Source: Marinospirillum sp.
GTDB taxonomy: Bacteria > Pseudomonadota > Gammaproteobacteria > Pseudomonadales > Halomonadaceae
Assembly: GCF_014859565.1 (NCBI RefSeq)
Contig: NZ_JACUUA010000124.1
Coordinates: 1 to 10,507 of the forward strand
Length of the DNA: 10,507 nt
Reading direction: 5' to 3'
In this document: positions 6,101-10,135 of the stretch, piece by piece
How positions within the stretch are numbered: the first letter of the stretch is position 1
How the letters are laid out: every line of letters begins with the position of its first letter
The notes under the pieces: generated by a model
The model's database searches: none
Seen by the model: only the letters and a program-made list of their open reading frames with translations
Told to the model about the DNA's origin: nothing
Made by a program: the position numbers and the translations under genes

Positions 6101-8724
6101 ACCAGCAGAGCTTTCTTGGCAAGATCGGCGCAGACAAGCCTGGGGCAATGGAGCGGGCAGGCGAATGGTTGAAGAAAACCTTTGATCGCATTGGCCTGAG
6201 ATTCCGCCAGGGAGCCATCGACAAATATGCAGCCCTGATGGAGATGGACAAAAAGCTGTTCGGCGAAAGTATCACCGATGAAAACATTCAGTCATCCAGC
6301 TGGGTGCTGGCAAGAATGGCAACCAGCGCAGGAAGTGTTGTGGGCACCATGATGGAGATGGGGCGAGTGTACTGGGATGCCAAGAACAAGGTGATTGACG
6401 TACAGGAAGACAGCGCAGGCAAGGGCGGTCTTGCTGGCGTGCTTTACCAGCTGGGCAGCGCTGCGGAAATCGAGCGCTTTATGGGGTGGGTGGCTGCCAA
6501 TCGCAGTAAAAAGCTGGCAGCAGAAGGCAGGGAGAACCTGTTTACACCGGAAGAAATTGAAGCGGGTGTACGCCTGAACCAAGGTAAAACCGAATCCAAC
6601 CGTGACCGCGCAGAGCTGTACAAAAAGGTATTCAAAGAGTTTCAGCAGTACCGGGATGATGTGCTACAGATTGCCGAAGCCTCTGGAATCATCACCCCTG
6701 AAAACCGCAAAATGTGGAAGGATGAATTTTATGTGCCCTTCTACCGCGTGCAACAGGAGATGGATACAGAGGTTAAAGGCGTGCGCACCGGCAAAGGCTT
6801 AACCCGGCAGGAAGCCTACAAGCGCCTAAAGGGTGGCAACACCCAGTTGAATGATCTGCTGCAAAACACCCTGATGAACTTCAACCACCTGATCGAAGCC
6901 AGCTTGAAGAATGTGGCCGCCACGCAAGCCATGGATAACGCTGCCCAACTGGGCATTGCTGAGCAGGTGAACGAGGCAGGACGCGACACCAAAACCAGCA
7001 CGTTTGTTCTGCGTGACGGACAGAAAACCTGGTACCAGATCAACGACCCGATGGTGTACAACGCGCTGATCGCCATGCAAGATCCGCCGATCAACTTCCC
7101 TGGCATGGGGTTGATGCGTAAATTCAAGCGGGTATTCACCCAGGCCATTACAGCAACCCCCCAGTTTCAGTTTTCTATCCTGATGCGGGATTCCATGCAG
7201 GCCATTGCCACCAGCAAGATGCCGTATAACGTGCCCAAGAACATCCTGAAAGGCGCGATAGCTTACGGCGTGAACAATAAAACCAGCCTGACCAAAGCCC
7301 GAATGATGGCAACGGGCGGCAGCATGAGCTTTGGCAATATGCTGGGTGCAGACCCCGAAGCGGCCAAGCTGAACATGGAGCGCAACATGCGCCGAGCCAA
7401 CCTGATCAGCACAGACAATGCTGGTAAGGTGCTGCGTAAAAGCTGGGATTATTGGATGGAGGTAACCAACACTGCGGAGAACATTAACCGCACCGCCATT
7501 TTTGAACACAACTACGACCAGAGCAAACTGAAGGCTGCATGGGAGGCGCGGGATCTGATCGACTACAGCCAGCACGGCAGCTCTGCTGTGCTGCGATTCT
7601 TTATTGATGTGGTGCCTTTCCTGAACGCCCGTATTCAAGGCTTGGACAAACTGTACCGGTCTGGATTTAAACCCACGGCCAAGGTGGTGCGCTCTGTGTT
7701 TGGTGGCGCCACTGCCGATGCCAGCGACAAGGCCGCAGCCAAGCGCTTCAGCCTGGTTGTTGGGGCGCTATCTTTGGCAACTGTTGCCCTGTACCTGAAC
7801 AACAAAGACAACGAGGAATACGAGAAGCTGGAGGACTGGGATAAGGACACTTACTGGCACTTCTTTGTTGGCGGTGCACACTTCCGCCTACATAAGCCCT
7901 TTGAGGTTGGCGCAATCGCCACCCTGGTGGAGCGCATCACACAGCAATTTGTTGACGAGAAGGCCACCGGCAAACTGTTTGCTCAGCGCCTTGGGCACAT
8001 GCTGGCCTACACCTTCAGCATGGACCCCACGCCGCAAGCGATTAACCCGATGATGGAAGTGTGGGCGAACAAAAACAAATTCACTGGCCGCCAGATTGAA
8101 AGCATGGCGCATCAGCGGTTAAGCCCCAGCCAGCGAGTGAACCCGAACACAACCAAGCACGCCCAGTGGATCAGCCGTGGACTGGAAGGAACGCTGGGCG
8201 CAGCCTTTGGCAAGGATTCCAGCCTGGTGCTCAGCCCGGTGCAGATCGACCACCTGATAGGCGGCTACCTTGGGCAAATCGGAGCGTCGGCCAGCAGCAC
8301 AGCTGATGTGATCTTTCGCAGTGCGCTGGGAGAAACCCAGCCAGAAAAACGCTGGCATGAATACCAGCCCTTCCGCCGCTTTTACCAGGACACCACCATC
8401 CCCGGTTATGAGAAATACGGAACCCTGTTTTATGACCGGCTGACTGAGGTGCGGCGCGTGCACGCGGATATCCAGAATTACCAGAAAATAGGAGAGCTGG
8501 AACGCGCAAGGGAAATGGCAAACCGCCACCGCAGCGAACTGGGGCAGCGGCAAGTAATGGAGCGTGCCAGCAGGCAGCTGACCGCGCTACGCGCCAGAGC
8601 AAACATTGTGCGGAATAACCATAACCTAAGCCCGGAGGAAAAACGCGCAGAGCTGGACAGGATTCGTGCCATGCAGAACCGGCTGCAAAAGATGGTGGTG
8701 GATAGGCTGGATATCAGAACCTGA
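175..8724 (+). CDS. Giant phage polyvalent protein (DdrB-ParB, LPD1, zincin, MuF-C, LPD38)
   Basis: A single 2849-residue frame with no stop. Proteins of this class (polyvalent proteins of phages and conjugative elements) string together anti-restriction, protease-like, nuclease-like and LPD domains. They are thought to be packaged in the virion and injected with the DNA. Order by residue: helical, Gln-rich N terminus (1-60); hydrophobic glycine-rich segments (about 135-360); Pro/Gln/Glu linker (364-458); DdrB-like ParB module (458-840); Gln/Glu/Ala-rich linker (840-980); an alpha/beta segment and LPD1 with HEWFH (1000-1500); zincin-like domain with HEVVGH (1570-1710); MuF-C-like BECR domain (1771-1959); helical region (1960-2305); LPD38 (2306-2500); membrane segment (2525-2541); charged helical tail ending in a SPEEKR-type helix. 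There is no N-terminal signal peptide. No helicase or methyltransferase motif was noticed, unlike P1 DarB. The gene ends 7 bases before a strong terminator. The true start may be ATG 178. The class call is firm; individual domain borders are approximate. Confidence 0.9.
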   Translation: MMNPQSNLPQDDIQQLSPAARRAYEREMQRLQQQAQQPQPQLGLQAGSESKQGIFGDLIDAFQQGIYQSIAGDAETVYQLTGSGAGLRDLATDRADLQQETMSPAMQQAMGKELFTEDENGKLRMGEGFTDPRTWAGSTANLAGQWAGVLAPGAGIAAAGTRIGTKVAGKLLGKEAAKNAAPAIRATSQAVGFGTAGAASAGGMMGIQARDEVMAMPDAELDESTAFRDTYWSLADQNPDADVATLRKQAREQVAEMAATQVQSNPALITSNFALEAVGGKMLDDLLRGGMGTGSRLKNMGQQVAVQGSTGAAQGGIEQYALNQAMIETADPGRDPMEGVKANAATEGVLSGGLGGVAGGIRKGTPAQDQPAQPEESQPEIQQEPEILGLPAPEQPLMLENQNIIYGEAPPAQPNPAAEITRQAFEEPYTEPKKSRKADQPEAEAPQAAPIAKGQRSKAWTPDNEPVEVSYAVIDLDQLKISHDEAGRVNPDYPQELQQRERENVASRVWIAKTAAQLNPERLADSPNVSDGAPIIGSDGVVESGNGRSAAIRLSYLQNAPQAKAYKAYVTKKARELGVPPEQIMQMKQPVLVRVREGETDRLQFTRKANKQQVASQNRFEQARTDAEKISSDMMRMWQPSDTDGALAASNQDFVRAFAQELGQEEAASLMRNDGRANADMGRRIEAAVFHKAYQNDALVEMQTDIEGPYKNLMRALSKAAPDFAVAREYNPELSGKMADFIGSAFEMAESARSKGLTINQLIAQGDAFSEATPAEVKTLATFISVNRSKPTRLSAMFTELAAITRQQAEQGTTENLFGDQPLTPQEIINEAASRTERNNETDAGTGAQPRQPDPDGRGEVDTSTQRTATVADAPEQAQPEAAEVTPEAESDQPLLESYTQQEIEQQAQEQRQLQASQAKAEREAEQREQADREADDFVLAGSNSQTDQAEARGQNNLFDQDAQEVDTSPAEAKPGAEPATGVSREQAATPIEDAGEKLGGARKDEMRTVRERLESMDDAEIASSTLSKLWPKNEINNIQDNAAAAIYQTARDHIPSKPRKPHLVKRWVESVKLARELVSITEERGGETVLQKMHGNWKLLPFLRKIEVLAGLPRDQWVRIGRVELATGEYMQNDNWVKGSWFIVEIDNRRQTFYGHEKTETVIPEIKAALEENQPTASKMKFEIRRVTKTGEVFINKAGDSERRRLKTFDSVAAARAFMNTNYDELVQAWDAVKNRDNVAKADVRSNDNLPRTGKDHRQGKDVTADEFLQAFGFRGVEFGNWVKQSGKNARERQDMLNDTYDAFMDLADVLNIPPEALSLNGRLGIGLGSRGSGSANAHFESVRHVINLTKTKGAGALAHEWFHALDNYFARQRGEPVFDGDQNEFRRKSYVTYQPEPTMVYKPSYEKGRINRITKAEYDQRVKNNVIKADDWMLDPDHPQGIRPEVEKAFADIVHKLDESPMRSRSSIIDKGKSDGYWSRIIERGARAFETYVITSMADQGFRNDFLSNVVPVEEFARNPDRYPYLTEAEQKPINEAFDKLFETLETRETPEGVALFKLDSGGATGIPREQAAAAIKDQLGKLASRVNVIDTPDQLPLAAQLALHIQGVDPANAQGIYHDGQVYAIASNLDSIQNAIDTAIHEVVGHEGLRGLLGERLDAVMDQVYQSHQGSQQMKQLREHYDHLDYRKKADQRILAEELIAHLAEQQSKPKLLQRVISAIRAALRQVFPNIRWTGPDVYALIDSARRYAERENFSRADSATRTSLRPDVFKPITEEAEAYRDALRKMLESKKTLVPPITLGRTPPALRELNTPDLPIGISRDVVRKATNGVKHDVPMAVIEQLPELLHDPVAVFEGSEKDSLLVLVDSIDSNGAPIVSAIHFSKRQGRLEVNSLASVYGKDRPGALSKNKLLYLNKKKNPELVRLMGLQLPASGSPVQGQGFNVVTPEDLVNRPTLLKKRQTIAERFPDTDADQQSFLGKIGADKPGAMERAGEWLKKTFDRIGLRFRQGAIDKYAALMEMDKKLFGESITDENIQSSSWVLARMATSAGSVVGTMMEMGRVYWDAKNKVIDVQEDSAGKGGLAGVLYQLGSAAEIERFMGWVAANRSKKLAAEGRENLFTPEEIEAGVRLNQGKTESNRDRAELYKKVFKEFQQYRDDVLQIAEASGIITPENRKMWKDEFYVPFYRVQQEMDTEVKGVRTGKGLTRQEAYKRLKGGNTQLNDLLQNTLMNFNHLIEASLKNVAATQAMDNAAQLGIAEQVNEAGRDTKTSTFVLRDGQKTWYQINDPMVYNALIAMQDPPINFPGMGLMRKFKRVFTQAITATPQFQFSILMRDSMQAIATSKMPYNVPKNILKGAIAYGVNNKTSLTKARMMATGGSMSFGNMLGADPEAAKLNMERNMRRANLISTDNAGKVLRKSWDYWMEVTNTAENINRTAIFEHNYDQSKLKAAWEARDLIDYSQHGSSAVLRFFIDVVPFLNARIQGLDKLYRSGFKPTAKVVRSVFGGATADASDKAAAKRFSLVVGALSLATVALYLNNKDNEEYEKLEDWDKDTYWHFFVGGAHFRLHKPFEVGAIATLVERITQQFVDEKATGKLFAQRLGHMLAYTFSMDPTPQAINPMMEVWANKNKFTGRQIESMAHQRLSPSQRVNPNTTKHAQWISRGLEGTLGAAFGKDSSLVLSPVQIDHLIGGYLGQIGASASSTADVIFRSALGETQPEKRWHEYQPFRRFYQDTTIPGYEKYGTLFYDRLTEVRRVHADIQNYQKIGELERAREMANRHRSELGQRQVMERASRQLTALRARANIVRNNHNLSPEEKRAELDRIRAMQNRLQKMVVDRLDIRT
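577..1260 (+). other. Glycine-rich hydrophobic segments in N-terminal region of giant protein
   Basis: Residues about 135-175, 190-206 and 348-360 are rich in Gly and Ala with small hydrophobics (for example APGAGIAAAG, AVGFGTAGAASAGG and VLSGGLGGVAGG). Between them lie acidic, helical stretches. Such glycine-zipper-like segments are common near the N terminus of large phage ejection proteins and could insert into or cross the host envelope. That role is inferred from composition alone. Confidence 0.5.
1546..2694 (+). other. DdrB-like ParB-fold module of giant protein
   Basis: Residues about 458-630 match the ParB-like domain of phage P1 DdrB (defence against restriction) and of many polyvalent proteins. 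The signs are an opening strand with VSYAVIDLDQL, the NPDYPQELQQRER segment, then GAPIIGSDGVVESGNGRSAA. The GNGR at residues 545-548 corresponds to the nucleotide-binding ParB motif. The helical part to about residue 840 (ISSDMMRMW, AVFHKAY, SVNRSKPTRLSAMF) looks like the rest of the same module. ParB-type folds bind or hydrolyse nucleotides, and the P1 protein belongs to the Dar/Ddr anti-restriction set. Whether this copy is active cannot be told from sequence. Confidence 0.75.
3112..3174 (+). repeat. Linker repeat, copy 1, before LPD1 module
   Basis: Residues 980-1000 read ATGVSREQAATPIEDAGEKLG. Copy 2 lies 1764 bases downstream in the same frame (4876-4938). The shared pattern is ATG[VI]xREQAAxxIxDxxxKL, conserved at protein and largely at DNA level (for example identical GAGCAAGCCGC). 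The pair brackets the module containing LPD1. Confidence 0.6.
3172..4680 (+). other. LPD1 metallopeptidase-like module of giant protein
   Basis: Residues about 1000-1240 are a conserved-looking lead-in (LGGARKDEMR, then helices and a strand-rich patch with GSWFIVEIDNRRQTFYG) of a kind often found upstream of LPD1 in polyvalent proteins. LPD1 begins near residue 1261 with the hallmark FGFRGVEFGNW. It continues through LGIGLGSRGSG to the zincin helix HEWFHALDNYF, with His1361, Glu1362 and His1365 in a classical HExxH. About 120 residues later RGARAFETYV provides Glu1485 and Glu1492 as candidates for the third zinc ligand. Family knowledge suggests a metalloprotease fold, perhaps acting on the polyvalent protein itself or on host targets. 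Activity is not shown. Confidence 0.75.
4876..4938 (+). repeat. Linker repeat, copy 2, after LPD1 module
   Basis: Residues 1566-1586 read ATGIPREQAAAAIKDQLGKLA, near-identical to copy 1 at 3112-3174. This copy leads directly into the second zincin-like domain (RVNVIDTPDQLP). Confidence 0.6.
4885..5325 (+). other. Second zincin-like domain of giant protein
   Basis: Residues about 1570-1710 start with VNVIDTPDQLP, pass through GIYHDGQVYAIASN, and reach the helix AIHEVVGHEGLRGLLG at 1643-1658. His1644, Glu1645 and His1649 form HExxxH, one residue longer than classical HExxH. A later helix, RILAEELIAHLAE, supplies Glu1700 or Glu1701 as a possible third metal ligand. HExxGHxGLR helices recur in phage polyvalent proteins and are treated as metallopeptidase-like. 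I infer a protease-like domain, possibly catalytically altered. Confidence 0.65.
5485..6051 (+). other. MuF-C-like BECR nuclease-fold domain of giant protein
   Basis: Residues about 1771-1959 follow the pattern of the domain found at the C terminus of phage MuF proteins. It opens with LPIGISRDVVRKA, then GVKHDVP (Lys1835-His1836), LPELLHDPVAVFEG, paired strands DSLLVLVDS and GAPIVSAIHFS, and LASVYGKD (Ser1899, Tyr1901). This family is related to the barnase, EndoU, colicin E5/D and RelE nuclease fold. The conserved His and the Ser/Tyr are the obvious active-site candidates. The likely role is an RNase-type effector delivered with the virion protein. The domain call is by motif reading and the activity is unproven. 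Confidence 0.65.
7090..7674 (+). other. LPD38 region of giant protein
   Basis: Residues about 2306-2500, from the FPGMGLMRKFKRVFTQAITATP segment through FSILMRDSMQAIATS and NTAENINRTAIFEHN to FFIDVVPFLNARIQGLDKLYR, match large polyvalent protein associated domain 38. It is a helical domain that typically marks the C-terminal part of giant phage proteins. It is followed by SDKAAAKRFS and a single hydrophobic span (residues 2525-2541), then a long C-terminal helical part rich in Arg and Glu. The job of LPD38 is not known. Its place beside a membrane span suggests a structural or ejection role. Confidence 0.75.
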
Positions 8725-8731
8725 AAAAAAC

Positions 8732-8766
8732 AAACCCCCGACAGGCTGGCACCTTCGGGGGTTTTT
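8732..8766 (+). terminator. Rho-independent terminator after giant gene
   Basis: The arms AAACCCCCGA (8732-8741) and TCGGGGGTTT (8755-8764) pair perfectly over 10 bp. Three further pairs (AGG 8743-8745 with CCT 8752-8754) form inside the loop after a bulged C. A T5 run (8762-8766) follows. It lies 7 bases after the stop codon and should separate the giant gene from the small-gene cluster. The stem is A-rich on the 5' side, so weak activity on the other strand is possible. Confidence 0.92.
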
Positions 8767-8852
8767 CATGCCGTGAGGCATTAAGCACACGCCTGAACAG
8801 GAGGCGATAAGCGAAGAATAAACGACTACTGGTTAAATTTCTAGGTGCCACC
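8767..8852 (+). other. Short intergenic leader with two hairpins
   Basis: Just after the terminator there is a 5-bp hairpin ATGCC/GGCAT (8768-8781) closed by GTGA, a GNRA-type tetraloop. A second hairpin follows, CGCCT/AGGCG (8790-8806), with a 7-base loop. No convincing sigma70 promoter was found, although the terminator implies that transcription of the downstream genes needs either a promoter here or readthrough. Confidence 0.35.
8843..8847 (+). promoter_or_regulatory. Ribosome binding site of 44-residue membrane peptide
   Basis: AGGTG, 5 bases before ATG 8853, at suitable spacing. It supports translation of the very short ORF that follows. Confidence 0.5.
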
Positions 8853-8987
8853 ATGAAAACAGAGAACATCAAACCGAATCAGGCACACAAAACCATTTGG
8901 CACTTTGCTGCTGCCTTGTGTGTGATTATCGTCACCGCAAGATTGCCAGAGCTGATTGCAGCACTGGCAGAGCATGTTTTTAGATGA
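8853..8987 (+). CDS. Small single-span membrane protein (44 aa)
   Basis: This 44-residue ORF has a polar start (MKTENIKPNQAHK), one hydrophobic stretch (about residues 14-29, IWHFAAALCVIIVTA), then a short amphipathic tail LPELIAALAEHVFR. It has a well-spaced AGGTG and starts 128 bases after the giant gene stop, beyond the terminator. It is followed after 20 bases by another small membrane ORF. The topology suggests an inner-membrane peptide. In a phage this could be a holin/antiholin-type, spanin-like or superinfection-exclusion protein, but no family is recognised. Being short, it could be a chance ORF. The ribosome binding site and hydrophobic pattern argue that it is real. Confidence 0.55.
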   Translation: MKTENIKPNQAHKTIWHFAAALCVIIVTARLPELIAALAEHVFR

Positions 8988-8995
8988 TGATACCT

Positions 8996-9001
8996 GGAGG
9001 G
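8996..9001 (+). promoter_or_regulatory. Strong ribosome binding site of 39-residue membrane peptide
   Basis: GGAGGG, 6 bases before ATG 9008, is one of the strongest Shine-Dalgarno sequences in the window. It fixes the start of an ORF too short to call on length alone. Confidence 0.7.
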
Positions 9002-9007
9002 ATCACC

Positions 9008-9127
9008 ATGCCCGCAAGCCCTTTTATTAACTTCTGCGCCGGTATCAGTCTGCTACTGATTTCATCCGGCGCATTCTTCTGGCTATCATCCAGCGTTATT
9101 CTGGCACTGATTAACCAAAGCCTTTAG
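9008..9127 (+). CDS. Small hydrophobic membrane protein (39 aa)
   Basis: The 39 residues are almost entirely hydrophobic. After MPASP there is a span of about 25-28 residues (FINFCAGISLLLISSGAFFW and onward), ending LALINQSL. There are no charged residues at all. A strong Shine-Dalgarno and close spacing to the preceding small ORF support translation. It would sit in the cytoplasmic membrane. Possible roles are a holin-like protein, or a small membrane-active component associated with the toxin-antitoxin genes 71 bases downstream. Neither can be decided from sequence, and no family is recognised. Confidence 0.6.
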   Translation: MPASPFINFCAGISLLLISSGAFFWLSSSVILALINQSL

Positions 9128-9133
9128 AATACG

Positions 9134-9154
9134 CTACCATTGCGCAGGCGGTAG
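9134..9154. promoter_or_regulatory. Inverted repeat upstream of antitoxin gene (possible operator)
   Basis: CTACC (9134-9138) and GGTAG (9150-9154) flank an 11-base centre containing the palindrome TGCGCA. The repeat sits in the 71-base gap before the Panacea gene, where a toxin-antitoxin operator would be expected. A possible -35-like TTGCGC (9140-9145) lies in the same place, but no good -10 is present at normal spacing. Confidence 0.25.
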
Positions 9155-9198
9155 TAAATCACCATACTTAATTGCATAGACGCATTCATGAGGCTGGT

Positions 9199-9750
9199 AT
9201 GCTGATTACGCACGAGCGAGAGAAGATGATCCAGGCGATCATTTTTTTTGCCAAGAACACCCGTTACTGCGGCAAAGTTAAGCTGTTTAAGCTGCTGTAC
9301 TTTCTTGATTTTGAACACTTCAAAACCACTGGCCGCAGCGTAACAGGGTTAACGTATTCTGCGTGGCCGATGGGGCCGGTGCCTGTTGCCTTGTATGGTG
9401 AGCTGGATTGCCCTGAGCCAGATCTTGCTGAGGCCGTTAAGATCAGCGAGATAGCCACAGGCCGGATGCCCATGCTTTCTTTTGATCCGCTGGTGGATTT
9501 TTCTGCCGATCATTTTACCAGGCGAGAAATGAAGCTGATGCAGCAGCTGGCGCATGAATACGCCGATTGCAAATCAGAAGAAATCATAGAAGCGACCCAC
9601 CTTGAAAACCTGCCCTGGGACAGGGTGTTCAACAAGGAAGGGAAGAAGCAGGCTGAGATTCCATACAGCTATGCGCTACGTGCCAGCGAAGCAGAAGAAA
9701 TGATGCAGATGGTTGGTGAGCGCCAGGAGTTTATGCAGGCGATTGCATGA
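9199..9750 (+). CDS. Panacea-domain (DUF4065, SocA-like) antitoxin
   Basis: This 183-residue protein carries the Panacea domain, which neutralises very diverse toxins (PanA of PanAT pairs) and includes the SocA proteolytic adaptor type. Diagnostic parts counted from ATG 9199: KLFKLLYFLDFEHF from residue 28, TGRSVTGLTYSAW just after, and PMGPVPVALYGEL around residues 57-69. The C-terminal half is acidic and helical with a Met-rich end. The frame stays open to a TTG at 9172, but ATG 9199 has GAGG (9190-9193) at 5 bases and is the better start. The stop overlaps the next ATG (ATGA), as expected for a co-translated antitoxin-toxin pair. An 8-T run (9242-9249) lies near the 5' end. The family is clear; pairing with the next gene is inferred from context. 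Confidence 0.85.
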   Translation: MLITHEREKMIQAIIFFAKNTRYCGKVKLFKLLYFLDFEHFKTTGRSVTGLTYSAWPMGPVPVALYGELDCPEPDLAEAVKISEIATGRMPMLSFDPLVDFSADHFTRREMKLMQQLAHEYADCKSEEIIEATHLENLPWDRVFNKEGKKQAEIPYSYALRASEAEEMMQMVGERQEFMQAIA

Positions 9751-10076
9751 GCGCTGGGGACGTGTACTTTGATCGGGCTTTCCAGTTTCACGATGGTGAG
9801 ATTGGTGAAAAGCTGATTGTTATTCTTGGATCAGAAAAAAGCACGACTCTGGTCTGTAAAACCACATCGCAGAATTACGGAAAAGGCATTACTTACGGGT
9901 GCCAGAACAGCGACCGGATACCTAATTTTTACCTGCCACTGAATAGCTGCTACCTGAAAAAGCCCACCTGGATCTGCCTGACCGAGCAGATCACCCGCGA
10001 GCTGCAAGATTGCGCCCTGAACAGTGACGACATAACTCCCCGGCAAGAGCGAATCATCCGCGCTTGCCGGGTTTAA
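9747..10076 (+). CDS. Putative toxin partner of Panacea antitoxin, PemK/MazF-like
   Basis: A 109-residue protein whose start overlaps the antitoxin stop by four bases (ATGA). The only ribosome binding site is a weak AGG (9737-9739), so translation is probably coupled. The N terminus, AGDVYFDRAFQFHDGE, then IGEKLIVILGS and STTLVCKTTSQ, follows the order seen in PemK/MazF SH3-like barrels (GDV strand, a conserved basic turn, a hydrophobic strand ending in Ser, a strand ending in Thr/Ser). A further strand pair, NFYLPLNSCYL and PTWICLTE, fits the core. The C-terminal tail is a charged helix. If the fold is right the activity would be endoribonuclease, but the residues do not match classical MazF closely. 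The protein could instead be a different beta-barrel toxin. Gene order antitoxin-toxin supports the role. Confidence 0.6.
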   Translation: MSAGDVYFDRAFQFHDGEIGEKLIVILGSEKSTTLVCKTTSQNYGKGITYGCQNSDRIPNFYLPLNSCYLKKPTWICLTEQITRELQDCALNSDDITPRQERIIRACRV

Positions 10077-10077
10077 T
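10039..10077 (+). terminator. Terminator-like hairpin overlapping toxin 3' end
   Basis: CCCGGCAAG (10039-10047) pairs perfectly with CTTGCCGGG (10063-10071). After an A/G mismatch, three inner pairs (GCG with CGC) form around a 7-base loop. The tail TTTAAT is short, so termination may be moderate. The stem encodes the last residues of the toxin (TPRQERIIRACRV). It would also stop transcripts running into the convergent gene. Confidence 0.55.
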
Positions 10078-10078
10078 C

Positions 10079-10135
10079 TCACCCAAACACCGACCCCGCA
10101 GCAGCACCAAACCGCTTGGCGTAGATGCTGCTCAT
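10079..10135 (-). CDS. Possible tiny ORF or displaced C terminus of the convergent gene
   Basis: An ATG here overlaps the stop of the - strand partial gene (TGATG) and gives 18 residues, MSSIYAKRFGAAAGSVFG. The same frame is open upstream to 10246. Its last part (CDAHKLKHLEPLMSS and onward) reads like a genuine protein end. It stops 2 bases from the toxin stop. Either it is a short overlapping gene or the convergent gene is frameshifted and really ends here. The two cannot be separated by eye. Confidence 0.25.
   Translation of the reverse strand: MSSIYAKRFGAAAGSVFG

Noticed and set aside
6826..7638. 270-residue open frame on the - strand, rich in His and Val
   Set aside because: Antisense to the LPD38 region. 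The + strand protein is well conserved in pattern, and this is its mirror image.
8782..8852. Sigma70 promoter for the small-gene cluster
   Set aside because: AT-rich bits such as AATAAA and TTAAAT occur, but no -35 and -10 pair with acceptable match and 16-18 base spacing was found.
9172..9198. TTG start giving nine extra residues on the antitoxin
   Set aside because: No Shine-Dalgarno precedes TTG 9172. ATG 9199 has GAGG at 5 bases and fits the usual start of Panacea proteins.
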